Assembly: GCA_015055655.1 (NCBI GenBank)
Contig: SVHW01000004.1
Coordinates: 1-64,000, forward strand
From: Clostridiales bacterium
GTDB lineage: Bacteria; Bacillota; Clostridia; Christensenellales; Borkfalkiaceae
Direction of reading: 5' to 3'
Length of the DNA stretch: 64,000 nt
Both the position numbers and the translations under genes were made by a program. Shown here piece after piece: positions 44,975 to 53,905 of this stretch. The notes beneath the pieces are model-generated. The model did no database searches. It had not been told where the DNA came from and saw nothing but the letters and a program-made list of their open reading frames with translations. The first letter of the stretch is position 1. Each line of letters begins with the position of its first letter.

Positions 44975-45931
44975 TTAATAATACCCAACGTCATAAACGA
45001 AACGCTGTTTATATTTTCCACCATTTAGCGCGTTTGCCACGGACGACCCATTAGTTCTTCCACCAACGAAGCACGCACATTTCGATAATAATATTATTTT
45101 TAATAAATAAGTCATATTGATTTCATCAATGCTACCTTTTCTTTCGGCCGCTTCCAATATCATCTCGCCGGATTTATAATCAGTTACAAACTCGTTTTCA
45201 TCTAAAATAAATATCTTTTCCCCGTAACGTTCTTTTGCTTTTTGATACATATTGATATCTTCCGTCACCAAGAAAATCCTCTCCAATCCTTCTCGTTCCA
45301 AAAACTCTTCTATTTTATCTACTAAATCTTCAAACGTGGGTTGAATCGGATGGCCACCCGGTTTTAAAGCAAAATAATCCGTTCCTCTCATATATAATCC
45401 AAGACATTTTTCAGGAAGAATCTTTTGGCTTACTTCTTCTAGTTTCTCTAAAACTACGTCCGAAAATGCCACGTATTTTTCAAACAACGCATACTTTTGC
45501 TCATTGAACTCCGTGTTAATCCAATTGCACCAACCGGGATACACAGGTTTTTCCCCATTACCGGACAGCAATACGTTCTTGCTTTGATAAACTTCTTCGC
45601 GCGTCAAATCCGTCTTTAAGGTAAAATAACGGGCAAATCTCGAAGGCACCCCTTCTTGTTCTAAATCCACAAAAGGTATCATACCGTTTCTATCCGCATA
45701 ATCAATACGTCCCATAACGTATACGAAAATGGAAAGCAATCCTTCACCGATTGAATAAGGTTTTCGGATTAAATAAATCGTCTTATCTGGATTTAAATCG
45801 CCAAAACATTCAAAGTGTTCAAACCTCTCAGGATTCTTTCTTCTAGCACGCTTGTTAATTATCTTATTCCAACGTTTTTCGCCAAAAAATGCGTAACCCG
45901 CCTTCTTTAATTTTTCAACAAATTTTCCCAT
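44975..45931 (-). CDS. Putative fucosyltransferase-like glycosyltransferase
   Basis: A 318-residue protein that I assign only loosely. LGLYMRGTDYFALKPGGHPI resembles the H-R-x-D-like donor-binding motif of O-fucosyl and alpha-1,6-fucosyltransferase folds (GT23/GT11-like). IFLVTEDINMYQKAKERYG and the C-terminal CFVGGRTNGSSVANALNGG fit the nucleotide-sugar half of such enzymes. The N-terminus is basic and has no membrane helix. It lies between the UDP-GlcNAc 2-epimerase gene and rfbA, so a deoxy-sugar donor is plausible. Confidence 0.55.
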   Translation of the reverse strand: MGKFVEKLKKAGYAFFGEKRWNKIINKRARRKNPERFEHFECFGDLNPDKTIYLIRKPYSIGEGLLSIFVYVMGRIDYADRNGMIPFVDLEQEGVPSRFARYFTLKTDLTREEVYQSKNVLLSGNGEKPVYPGWCNWINTEFNEQKYALFEKYVAFSDVVLEKLEEVSQKILPEKCLGLYMRGTDYFALKPGGHPIQPTFEDLVDKIEEFLEREGLERIFLVTEDINMYQKAKERYGEKIFILDENEFVTDYKSGEMILEAAERKGSIDEINMTYLLKIILLSKCACFVGGRTNGSSVANALNGGKYKQRFVYDVGYY

Positions 45932-45960
45932 TTATCTTCTTTCTCCTTCTCGTTTTCTCT

Positions 45961-47151
45961 TTAATATTTTCTCCAAACCATCTTATCAACGACGCCCGTA
46001 TAGCTTTGAATAAGTTTCACCACTTTCGTCGACACGTTCTCCTCTACGTAATCTGGCACGGGGATACCGTGATTACCGTCCACCGTCAATTGCACGGCAG
46101 TATCCACCGCTTGCAAAAGATGCTTTTCGTCAATACCTGCCAGCACGAAACACGCCTTATCCAGCGCTTCGGGACGCTCCGTCGAGGTACGGATACAAAC
46201 GGCAGGGAAGGGTTTGCCAATCGACGTAAAGAAACTGCTCTCTTCCGGCAAAGTACCGCTATCAGACACCACCGCAAACGCGTTCATTTGCAATTTGTTA
46301 TAATCGTGAAATCCCAAAGGCTGTTGACACATAACTCTCTTATCCAAAACGAAACCGCTTGCTTCCAAACGCTTTTTGCTTCTGGGATGGCAGGAATACA
46401 GTATGGGCATATCGTATTTTTCCGCCATTTTATTGATAGCCGTGAAAAGGGAAAGGAAATTCTTTTCCGTATCGATATTCTCTTCTCTGTGCGCAGATAA
46501 AAGAATATATTTTTTCGCCTGCAACCCAAGCCTATCCAAAACGTCACTCTTCTCAATATCGGTAAGATTGTTATGCAACACTTCCGCCATAGGCGAACCC
46601 GTCACGTACGTGCGTTCTTTGGGAAGTCCGCAATCCGCAAGATATCGACGTGCGTGTTCGGAATACGCCAAGTTCACGTCGGAAATAATATCTACGATAC
46701 GGCGGTTCGTTTCTTCAGGCAAACACTCGTCCTTGCAACGATTGCCTGCTTCCATATGGAAAATAGGAATATGCAACCGCTTTGCAGCAATCGCGGAAAG
46801 GCAGCTGTTCGTATCCCCCAAAATAAGAAGCGCGTCCGGCTTGCACGCCACCATCAGTTTATACGAGCAGTTGATAATATTCCCCACCGTCGCGCCCAAA
46901 TCGTCGCCCACCGCGTCCATATACACTTCGGGGTCGGCAAGTTTCAAATCCTTAAAGAATACGCCGTTGAGGTTATAATCGTAATTTTGTCCCGTATGCG
47001 CCAAAATACAATCAAAATATTGACGCGCCTTGTTGATAACCGCCGCCAAGCGAATGATTTCCGGGCGAGTACCCACGACAATCAATAACTTTAATTTCCC
47101 GTTGTCTTGGAATTTTACGTCCGAATAATCCAATCTAATTTTCGTTTCCAT
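45961..47151 (-). CDS. UDP-N-acetylglucosamine 2-epimerase family enzyme, CapG/FnlC-like
   Basis: Non-hydrolysing 2-epimerases invert C2 of UDP-HexNAc. LLIVVGTRPEIIRLAAVINK, the HTGQNYDYNLN motif, HMEAGNRCKDECLPEETNRR and SDSGTLPEES are visible. In company with CapE- and CapF-like genes it most likely completes UDP-L-FucNAc, the CapG step. The ATG at 47151 follows AGGAG at a 10-nt distance and overlaps the upstream gene by 17 bp. It has 396 residues. Confidence 0.88.
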   Translation of the reverse strand: METKIRLDYSDVKFQDNGKLKLLIVVGTRPEIIRLAAVINKARQYFDCILAHTGQNYDYNLNGVFFKDLKLADPEVYMDAVGDDLGATVGNIINCSYKLMVACKPDALLILGDTNSCLSAIAAKRLHIPIFHMEAGNRCKDECLPEETNRRIVDIISDVNLAYSEHARRYLADCGLPKERTYVTGSPMAEVLHNNLTDIEKSDVLDRLGLQAKKYILLSAHREENIDTEKNFLSLFTAINKMAEKYDMPILYSCHPRSKKRLEASGFVLDKRVMCQQPLGFHDYNKLQMNAFAVVSDSGTLPEESSFFTSIGKPFPAVCIRTSTERPEALDKACFVLAGIDEKHLLQAVDTAVQLTVDGNHGIPVPDYVEENVSTKVVKLIQSYTGVVDKMVWRKY

Positions 47152-48391
47152 TTTTTTGTTTCTCCTCGCCTTGCGGCTCAAATATTTTCAGTTGTTCATA
47201 AATTTGTTTGCGCTTTTTCGCTTCGGGCAACGTCTTTGATAAAGGCGCTCGTTTCCCTATGCACATTAAAAATAGATTTTTAATCACTTTCCAAACGAAG
47301 ATAAACGGATAAATTATCCACACCTTTTTCACGATAGGATACCGCCAAACGATAGATACGTGTAACGAGTGCATCAGCGTAGCAAAAGGTCCTCTTCGTT
47401 TTCCGTCTTTATTTTCTATCAGTTGCGCGCTTTTCGAATACGCTTTGTCTTTCTTTCCAAAATTCCCGGCGGTAAACATATCGATAAGCAACCGTTCGCA
47501 AAGCTTCAACGGCGCTTCCTGCGCCCAATCGGGGCAACCGATGCCTAAATACACGGCGCACATCTTCGTCAACGCACACGCATAACGGTATACGCCGATT
47601 TCCTTGAATAAGGGAAGCAGAGCTTCCTGCCAATACCCTTCCTTTTGCGTTTTTTGCACGTACGCCGCCCAATCGCATAAATGCCGAAGCCCTACGCCGT
47701 ATCCCGTTTGATGACTTAACGCGTGCAACAAAATAATTACGCCGTGATATAAATCGTTGGGTGTCTTTGCCGTAAAAAGCTCGTTTTCACGCACGACGCA
47801 CGTTTCAAAAATCGGTTCACAAAAAGCGCGCGTTCGTTGCCCCAACGTCCCGTCGGGCATACCTGGTAAATCGAAATGCATTTCGACAGTCACGTTATCC
47901 TTTTTAAAATTAACGTGATAAACGTGCGATTCCCTTTGATTGACGTATCCGTTTTCTTCCAACAGCTTTTCTATTTCTGCGCATTTGTCTTTTTCTATAT
48001 AGAAATCAATATCGCCTAAAATCCGTAAATTGGGGTTGGGATAATATTCCGCCGCCGACGTTCCTTTTAAAATCACGTAGGCATATTTATATTCTTTTAA
48101 TAGAGCGCATAACTCAGCTTGCACTTGCGATAAACGCAACGCTGTTTGCATTTGCGCAATCGCCGTATTTTTCCACTTGGCGTATATGGCTTGCGGGACA
48201 TAGTTTTTATAAACGGCAACGCTATCAAAGCATAACAGCGACACCGTTTGGTCCACGCTTTCTTGGTATACAGCCTCCCAATCGAGGCTCTTTAACTCCT
48301 CTTCTTCATAAACGGGCGTGGCTGAATAAGCGGACAATCCCCGTTCCGCCAAATGCAATACCATTTGTTGTTCTTTCGTCCACGCCGCCAT
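47135..48391 (-). CDS. Nucleotidyltransferase-fold protein (NTP_transf_5-like), role unknown
   Basis: The 418-residue protein has a nucleotidyltransferase core: YVILKGTSAAEYY then LGDIDFYIEKDKCAEIEKLL, which supplies the D-x-D metal pair, and VEMHFDLPG. It resembles the uncharacterised nucleotidyltransferase family PF14907. A hydrophobic stretch near residues 350-378 may bind the membrane. The gene sits between the capF- and capG-like genes and overlaps the latter, so it is translated with the FucNAc enzymes. Members occur in many polysaccharide loci, but the substrate is not known to me. Confidence 0.7.
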   Translation of the reverse strand: MAAWTKEQQMVLHLAERGLSAYSATPVYEEEELKSLDWEAVYQESVDQTVSLLCFDSVAVYKNYVPQAIYAKWKNTAIAQMQTALRLSQVQAELCALLKEYKYAYVILKGTSAAEYYPNPNLRILGDIDFYIEKDKCAEIEKLLEENGYVNQRESHVYHVNFKKDNVTVEMHFDLPGMPDGTLGQRTRAFCEPIFETCVVRENELFTAKTPNDLYHGVIILLHALSHQTGYGVGLRHLCDWAAYVQKTQKEGYWQEALLPLFKEIGVYRYACALTKMCAVYLGIGCPDWAQEAPLKLCERLLIDMFTAGNFGKKDKAYSKSAQLIENKDGKRRGPFATLMHSLHVSIVWRYPIVKKVWIIYPFIFVWKVIKNLFLMCIGKRAPLSKTLPEAKKRKQIYEQLKIFEPQGEEKQKNGNEN

Positions 48392-48396
48392 ATTTT

Positions 48397-49599
48397 TTAT
48401 TCCACCACTTCAAAAAACGTATCAGGACGTTCGTTATCAAATTGCTCGTTCGCCCACATCACCGTCACCAAATTTTCCGTATTGGAAAGATTGATAATAT
48501 TGTGGGTGTACCCGGGCAACATATGCACCGCTTGAATTCTTTCTCCGCTCACCTCAAAATTGAACACCTCGTCCGTGCCAATTTTTCTTTGTTGAATTAA
48601 GCCTTTCCCGGATACGACGATGAAAAACTCCCATTTCGTATGGTGCCAATGCTGCCCTTTCGTAATCCCGGGCTTGGAGATGTTAATAGACACTTGTCCA
48701 CACTTTTCCGTCTTTAAAAGCTCGGTAAAGCTGCCCCTACTATCTTCGTTCGTATGTAAATCAAACGCCACTTTTTCTTTGGGCAAATAGCTTAAATACG
48801 TCGAATAAAGTTTCTTTGCGAAACTCCCGTTAGGAATTTCGGGAATCACCAACGTTTCGCTTTGCGCGCGGAAGGTATGCAATAAATCCACGATTTCGCC
48901 AAGCGTAACTTTATGCGTCGTAGGCACGTAATAATACCTGCCCGTCTGGCTTTCCACGGGCGTTAATCCCTCGTAATCGCAACGATGCCCTTTCCCCTCT
49001 AATAAATCGAGCATTTCTTGCACCAAATCGTCGATATATAACAATTCAAGCTCTACCGCCCTGTCGCTTACCGTGATAGGCAAATCGTTAGCGATGTTAT
49101 TGCAAAAGGTAGCCACGGCGCTGTTGTAATTGGGGCGACACCATTTCCCAAAGAGATTAGGGAAACGGTAAACGCATACCTGCCCACCGCTTTCTTGGGC
49201 GTACGCAAAGAAAAGTTCTTCCCCCGCCTTTTTGCTCTTGCCGTATTCCCCTTCGGCATAACGCCCAATAAGCGTCGCTTGGATAGAGGAAGAAAGCATT
49301 ACACTTGCTTTATTTCCGTATTTTTTAAGCGTATTCAAAAGCGTAGAAGCAAAGCCGAAATTGCCTTGCATAAACTCTTCTTGGGTTTTTGGACGGTTTA
49401 CGCCCGCAAGGTTGAACACGAAATCCGCGTCTTGACAATACGCGTCCAAATCAGCAGGATTGCTGTCGATATCGTATTCGTAAACGGCGTCAATCTTCAA
49501 CGTCGGACGCGTCCTATCCTTCCCGTCTTTTAAGTTGTATAAAGCCGCGCAAAGATTTTTCCCTACGAATCCTTTTGCGCCCGTTACAAGAATTTTCAT
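48397..49599 (-). CDS. capF: CapF-like UDP-sugar reductase with C-terminal cupin
   Basis: CapF reduces the 4-keto intermediate on the way to UDP-L-FucNAc. The short-chain dehydrogenase domain begins ILVTGAKGFVGKNLCAALYN. The C-terminal cupin (about residues 280-400) has QHWHHTKWEFFIVVSGKGLI, a zinc-site pattern, and HMLPGYTHNIIN. The 400-residue two-domain length is that of CapF/WbjC. It follows the capE/pseB-like gene by 9 bp. Confidence 0.9.
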   Translation of the reverse strand: MKILVTGAKGFVGKNLCAALYNLKDGKDRTRPTLKIDAVYEYDIDSNPADLDAYCQDADFVFNLAGVNRPKTQEEFMQGNFGFASTLLNTLKKYGNKASVMLSSSIQATLIGRYAEGEYGKSKKAGEELFFAYAQESGGQVCVYRFPNLFGKWCRPNYNSAVATFCNNIANDLPITVSDRAVELELLYIDDLVQEMLDLLEGKGHRCDYEGLTPVESQTGRYYYVPTTHKVTLGEIVDLLHTFRAQSETLVIPEIPNGSFAKKLYSTYLSYLPKEKVAFDLHTNEDSRGSFTELLKTEKCGQVSINISKPGITKGQHWHHTKWEFFIVVSGKGLIQQRKIGTDEVFNFEVSGERIQAVHMLPGYTHNIINLSNTENLVTVMWANEQFDNERPDTFFEVVE

Positions 49600-49608
49600 G
49601 GCTTGTCC

Positions 49609-50646
49609 TTATTTTTTCAGTTCTTCTTGAATATATTGCAAAGAGGCAATTTTCGCCTTCGTTTCTTCCACGCTTAAAAGTTGCGTGTTGTTGGAATTGA
49701 ATTCCGTCAAAGGATTGCGCTCTTTATCGCCTTGCTTGAAATATTTATCGTAGTTAAGCCCACGTTTATCGCAAGGTACTCGATAGAAATTGCCTAAATC
49801 AATAGCGTTTGCGCACTCCTCGTTGGTAAGCAACGTTTCGTACATTTTTTCGCCGTGACGGATACCAATCACTTTGATATTGTTCTTATCGCCGCCAAAG
49901 AGCTCGCACACTGCTTCCGCTTGCGTTTGTATGGTACAAGCAGGCGCTTTTTGTACGAGGATATCGCCGCTTTCTCCGTTTTCGAAAGCAAAAAGCACGA
50001 GGTCTACGGCTTCTTCCAAGGACATAATGAAACGAGTCATATTAGGGTCGGTCAGCGTAATAGGCTTACCTGCGCGGATTTGGTCAATCCAAAGGGGAAT
50101 AACGCTGCCGCGGCTGCACATAACGTTGCCGTAACGGGTGCAGCAAATCTTCGTCTTGTCGGGGGAAACGGTACGTGATTTTGCCACGATAACCTTTTCC
50201 ATCATCGCCTTGCTCGTTCCCATTGCGTTTACGGGATACGCTGCCTTGTCGGTCGAAAGACAAACGATATTTTTCACCCCTGCTTCGATTGCCGCCGTCA
50301 ATACGTTTTCCGTACCGATAACGTTAGTTTTCACCGCTTCGATGGGGAAGAATTCGCAAGAAGGCACTTGTTTTAACGCTGCTGCGTGGAATATGTAATC
50401 TACGCCGTGCATTGCGTTTTTAACGCTAGCGATATCGCGCACGTCGCCGATATAAAATTTAATTTTTTCTGCCGCTTCGGGCATTTTTGCCTGAAACTCG
50501 TGACGCATATCGTCTTGTTTTTTCTCGTCGCGCGAGAAGATACGAATTTCCCCAATATCCGTTTTCAAAAAACGGTTAAGCACGGCGTTACCAAAGCTCC
50601 CCGTGCCGCCCGTAATTAATAACGTTTTTCCTGTAAATACTCCCAT
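49609..50646 (-). CDS. UDP-GlcNAc 4,6-dehydratase (5-inverting), CapE/PseB type
   Basis: It converts UDP-GlcNAc to UDP-2-acetamido-2,6-dideoxy-beta-L-arabino-4-hexulose. LLITGGTGSFGNAVLNRFL, HAAALKQVPSCEFFPIEAVKTNV, STDKAAYPVNAMGTSKAMME and TRYGNVMCSRGSVIP are seen. The C-terminal GNFYRVPCDKRGLNYDKYF and FNSNNTQLLSVEE recall CapE/FnlA more than PseB. It is the only such enzyme in the window and sits between pseG and capF, so it probably feeds both pathways. It has 345 residues. Confidence 0.93.
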   Translation of the reverse strand: MGVFTGKTLLITGGTGSFGNAVLNRFLKTDIGEIRIFSRDEKKQDDMRHEFQAKMPEAAEKIKFYIGDVRDIASVKNAMHGVDYIFHAAALKQVPSCEFFPIEAVKTNVIGTENVLTAAIEAGVKNIVCLSTDKAAYPVNAMGTSKAMMEKVIVAKSRTVSPDKTKICCTRYGNVMCSRGSVIPLWIDQIRAGKPITLTDPNMTRFIMSLEEAVDLVLFAFENGESGDILVQKAPACTIQTQAEAVCELFGGDKNNIKVIGIRHGEKMYETLLTNEECANAIDLGNFYRVPCDKRGLNYDKYFKQGDKERNPLTEFNSNNTQLLSVEETKAKIASLQYIQEELKK

Positions 50647-50647
50647 T

Positions 50648-51688
50648 TTATTTTTCTCCTTTTAATATATTTTTTATTTCTGTTATCGTATAATTTGCCC
50701 CTTTTCCGTCCGTTACGCTACGCATTTTCTCACGCAACGTTTGACGTAATAGGGAATTTTTCCTTAATTCATTTATCGAAAGCATAATTTCTTTCACAAA
50801 ATCGGGTTTTTCTCGAATATCCCCTATTGAAATCATTATGCCCTGTTCCGCAAACGCTTTTGCCGCGCGTACCTGGTTATCAGCCAATACGTACGTTACA
50901 GTCGGCACGCCGCAGGCGCATAACTCGTATAAAGTACTTCCACTTGCCGAAACAGCCAAATCACAAGCACGCATCAGCTCACTCATCTTCGTTACGTTTC
51001 GATGTAGAACGACGTTCTCGCATTGTTTTGCCAGCGCTTCTATTTGCGGCAAATCCTTATTCAATGCGCCTATGACAAAATGGAATTCTATATCTCTTTC
51101 ATTTTCCGTCGCAACATACTGCATAATTTGTAACGCAACGTGCTCGGTGTCCGCGCCACCCGTCGATATCAGCACTTTTTCCACAACCTGTGAAAAAGGT
51201 TGTTCGCAAGATTGAAACTCTTCTCTTAATGGCGCAAAGCGCGGTCCTAAAACATAGCGTACTTGCTCTTCGCTTCCGTTATATACCACCCGATATTCTT
51301 TCTCATTAGCATAGATATTATAATTGATTAATATATCCACGGGATATGCAAAAGCCAATATATCGTCTATATACGCCACCGTAACGAGTTTTCTTATCTG
51401 CTCGAAATAATTTTTCGTAACGAAATACCCATCCACAATCAATATCTTAGGCGATAAGTCTTTGATAATTTTTTCCAACTGTGGAATCTCGTCATCCATC
51501 GCGTTATACGGAGTTTGTAACTGATAGCAATCAAATCCCTTATCTAAAACCAATCTCTTCTCCGTTTCCCGCGCAACGCAAAAAGTACAGTCTATCCCCT
51601 GCCTTTTTGCCTCTTGCGCCAAAGATAGACATCGCATCAAATGTCCCATCCCTATATTTTGGTTTGCATCCGTTCTAAATACTATCAT
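50648..51688 (-). CDS. pseG: UDP-2,4-diacetamido-2,4,6-trideoxy-beta-L-altropyranose hydrolase
   Basis: PseG cleaves UDP from the nucleotide sugar before the aldolase-like PseI step. The N-terminal FRTDANQNIGMGHLMRCLSL contains the G-x-G-H motif. The GT-B-like C-terminal half has LISTGGADTEH, ASGSTLYELCACGVPTV and a final helix. It has 346 residues. Its ATG overlaps the pseH stop codon (ATGA). Confidence 0.92.
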   Translation of the reverse strand: MIVFRTDANQNIGMGHLMRCLSLAQEAKRQGIDCTFCVARETEKRLVLDKGFDCYQLQTPYNAMDDEIPQLEKIIKDLSPKILIVDGYFVTKNYFEQIRKLVTVAYIDDILAFAYPVDILINYNIYANEKEYRVVYNGSEEQVRYVLGPRFAPLREEFQSCEQPFSQVVEKVLISTGGADTEHVALQIMQYVATENERDIEFHFVIGALNKDLPQIEALAKQCENVVLHRNVTKMSELMRACDLAVSASGSTLYELCACGVPTVTYVLADNQVRAAKAFAEQGIMISIGDIREKPDFVKEIMLSINELRKNSLLRQTLREKMRSVTDGKGANYTITEIKNILKGEK

Positions 51689-52158
51689 ATCCGCTTCTTA
51701 TAGGTGATAAAATGTCCTTGTTTGTTTTTTCTTTGAAACCCCATTTTCTCTACCAAGCGCACCGACGGCAAATTCCCCTCGTGGATTTCGGCAATCGCCG
51801 TATGTACACCCCATTTTCTCGCGGCTTCTTCCATCAACCACGAAACAGCCTCTTTTGCGTAACCTTTTCCCTGCGCAACGGGTTTTAACAAATAATTCAC
51901 TTCCGCGCTTTCGCCATCCACTTTTTTAATCCCAAACACGCCAATGGGTTCTTCGGTGTTTTGCAAACACGCGATATAATCCACACGCGTATCGTCTTGT
52001 AAATACCTTTCGTTATACCATTTCAAATGTTCTTCTAAAGTAATTTTATGTGCGAAGACAAAATACTGATATACGTTTGGGTCAGAACGCCAAGCCACGA
52101 TATTTTCCGCGTCTTTTTCCGTAATTTCCGTAAAACGCAGTCGTTCGCTGTTATTCAT
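51685..52158 (-). CDS. pseH: Pseudaminic acid pathway N-acetyltransferase
   Basis: PseH acetylates the 4-amino group of the UDP-linked sugar. RLRFTEITEKDAENIVAWRS, then YLLKPVAQGKGYAKEAVSWL (acetyl-CoA site) and NLPSVRLVEKMGFQRKNKQG are GNAT motifs, in 157 residues. The ATG at 52158 has GAGGAAAAAT. The TTG at 52170 is less likely. It lies between pseI and pseG and overlaps both. Confidence 0.9.
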   Translation of the reverse strand: MNNSERLRFTEITEKDAENIVAWRSDPNVYQYFVFAHKITLEEHLKWYNERYLQDDTRVDYIACLQNTEEPIGVFGIKKVDGESAEVNYLLKPVAQGKGYAKEAVSWLMEEAARKWGVHTAIAEIHEGNLPSVRLVEKMGFQRKNKQGHFITYKKRI

Positions 52159-53197
52159 ATTTTTCCTCAATCATTTCTTTCGTCAACGGTTCCCCATAGG
52201 CAATATCTCTCGTTGCCGTTTTGCCCAACACTTGCGCGTAATATTTGGGCGCCAAGCCGTTAGAAGGACGAATACTGCGTACGTTTTCAGGAGAGAATTT
52301 TTCCCCTTTTTTCATTTCTTTTACCACGAATAGACTTCTTCTAAATTTTAAATTCCCTTTTTCTCCCAAGTTCGGGCCGTAATGCACGTTCCCTTTTGCC
52401 GCAACGGTGTTTTTCACGTCCTGTACCATCTGCGCAAATTCCTCGATTTCCATACTGAAATCGCTGTCGGGATTTTTAATACTTCTGGAAATGCAAATAT
52501 GTTTCTCAACAACGCACGCCCCTAAGGCCACACCGACGATAGCGCCTAAACTTCCCATACTGTGGTCGGACAAACCAATGGGAACGGAAAATTTCTTTTG
52601 CATATCGGGAATATTCTTCAAATGCATATCTTCCCAAACGGTTGGATACTCGCTGCAACATTTCAATAAAACGATTTGCGAATTCCCCACCCGCAAACAA
52701 GCGTCGATGGCGTCTTGGATTTCCTGTTCACTTCCCATACCGCAGGATATAATCATAGGCTTGCCTTTTGATGCGGTATATTCAATCAGCGGAATATCCA
52801 CCAATTCAAAGCTTGCAATTTTATACGCCTCACAGCCCAAGCTTTCCAAAAAATCCACCGCCGAATTATCAAACGGCGTAGATAAAAAATCGACACCGCA
52901 TTTTTCGCACTCTTCTTTTATCCGCGCTTGCCACTCCCACGGCGTACCGGCGTCCGTATATAAATCGTGTAATTTATAACCGTCCCAAAGCCCTCCGCGA
53001 ATTTTAAAATACTCTTTATCGCAATCGATTGTAATGGTATCGGCTGTGTAGGTTTGTATTTTTACGCAATCAGCGCCTGCTTTTGCCGCTTGACGCACGA
53101 TTTCCAAAGCGTTCTCCAATTTCCCCGCGTGGTTCGCGCTCATTTCAGCAATGATATATACGTCGCCTTTTTGAATTTTTTCAAACATCTTAAACAT
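52151..53197 (-). CDS. pseI: Pseudaminic acid synthase
   Basis: PseI condenses the 6-deoxy-sugar with phosphoenolpyruvate to form pseudaminic acid. The NeuB-type barrel has YIIAEMSANHAGKLENALEI, KIQTYTADTITID, STPFDNSAVDFLESLGCEAY, KIASFELVDIPL and GLSDHSMGSL. The C-terminal SAF (antifreeze-like) domain follows from about residue 285. It has 348 residues. EMSANH and TITI are typical of PseI rather than the sialic-acid synthase NeuB. The start overlaps the pseF stop by 8 bp. Confidence 0.93.
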   Translation of the reverse strand: MFKMFEKIQKGDVYIIAEMSANHAGKLENALEIVRQAAKAGADCVKIQTYTADTITIDCDKEYFKIRGGLWDGYKLHDLYTDAGTPWEWQARIKEECEKCGVDFLSTPFDNSAVDFLESLGCEAYKIASFELVDIPLIEYTASKGKPMIISCGMGSEQEIQDAIDACLRVGNSQIVLLKCCSEYPTVWEDMHLKNIPDMQKKFSVPIGLSDHSMGSLGAIVGVALGACVVEKHICISRSIKNPDSDFSMEIEEFAQMVQDVKNTVAAKGNVHYGPNLGEKGNLKFRRSLFVVKEMKKGEKFSPENVRSIRPSNGLAPKYYAQVLGKTATRDIAYGEPLTKEMIEEKYE

Positions 53198-53897
53198 GTT
53201 CGCCCTCTTTCCCTATGATAAACGTTTTATATTTCACTTCCGCCAACACCCAATCGGTCATCGTGTCGATATCCTGCACTTCCTCTTCAGGCACGATATA
53301 CGCAATCGCTTGCGACGAAATCACCGAACGGTTTTTCTTAAACGCCTCCACCTTGCAAACATAAAATTGCCCGCAATCGTGATAAACAGGCTCTAAATCC
53401 TGGCTTCTCGCCTTTGCGAATTCAGGATATTGAAACTGTAAATTCCCTTCGCGTATTACCAACGCTCTTTGCGGCGGAAACCCGTATTTCACCACGGGCG
53501 TCAACGATTCCGCTGGCGATTGTATCAACGTTTTGGTCGCTTCTTTTAATTTTTCCCCCGTCACGAACGGCGCCGTCGGGTAAATACAACAAAATACGTC
53601 GAAAGTTTTCCCCACTTTTTCATAGCCGTCCAATACTTCTTCAATCACATCCGCCGTAGTGGCATAATCGTTGCTTGTTTTTTCGCTACGCAAAAAGGGA
53701 ACTCGCGCTCCATACTTTTTTGCAATTGCCGCAATTTCTTCGCTGTCCGTCGACACCATCACTTCGTCGAAAACACCACTTTGTAACGCCGCCTCTATGC
53801 TATACGCAATAATCGGCTTGCCACAAAATTCTTTGATGTTTTTCTTCGGTATTCTTTTAGAGCCGCCTCGGGCTGTAATAATCGCAATCGTTTTCAT
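53190..53897 (-). CDS. pseF: CMP-pseudaminic acid cytidylyltransferase
   Basis: It activates the nonulosonic acid with CTP. IAIITARGGSKRIPKKNIKE is the N-terminal nucleotide-binding motif. AYSIEAALQSGVFDEVMVST, CCIYPTAPFVTGEKL and YHDCGQFYVCK follow. At 235 residues it matches PseF more than the slightly different NeuA length, and the neighbours support pseudaminic acid. Confidence 0.92.
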   Translation of the reverse strand: MKTIAIITARGGSKRIPKKNIKEFCGKPIIAYSIEAALQSGVFDEVMVSTDSEEIAAIAKKYGARVPFLRSEKTSNDYATTADVIEEVLDGYEKVGKTFDVFCCIYPTAPFVTGEKLKEATKTLIQSPAESLTPVVKYGFPPQRALVIREGNLQFQYPEFAKARSQDLEPVYHDCGQFYVCKVEAFKKNRSVISSQAIAYIVPEEEVQDIDTMTDWVLAEVKYKTFIIGKEGEHV

Positions 53898-53905
53898 ATA
53901 GGCAC

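Noticed and set aside
47135..48391. LicD or choline-phosphate transferase role for the nucleotidyltransferase
   Set aside because: The D-x-D and surrounding motifs fit the PF14907-like group better, and no choline pathway genes are nearby.
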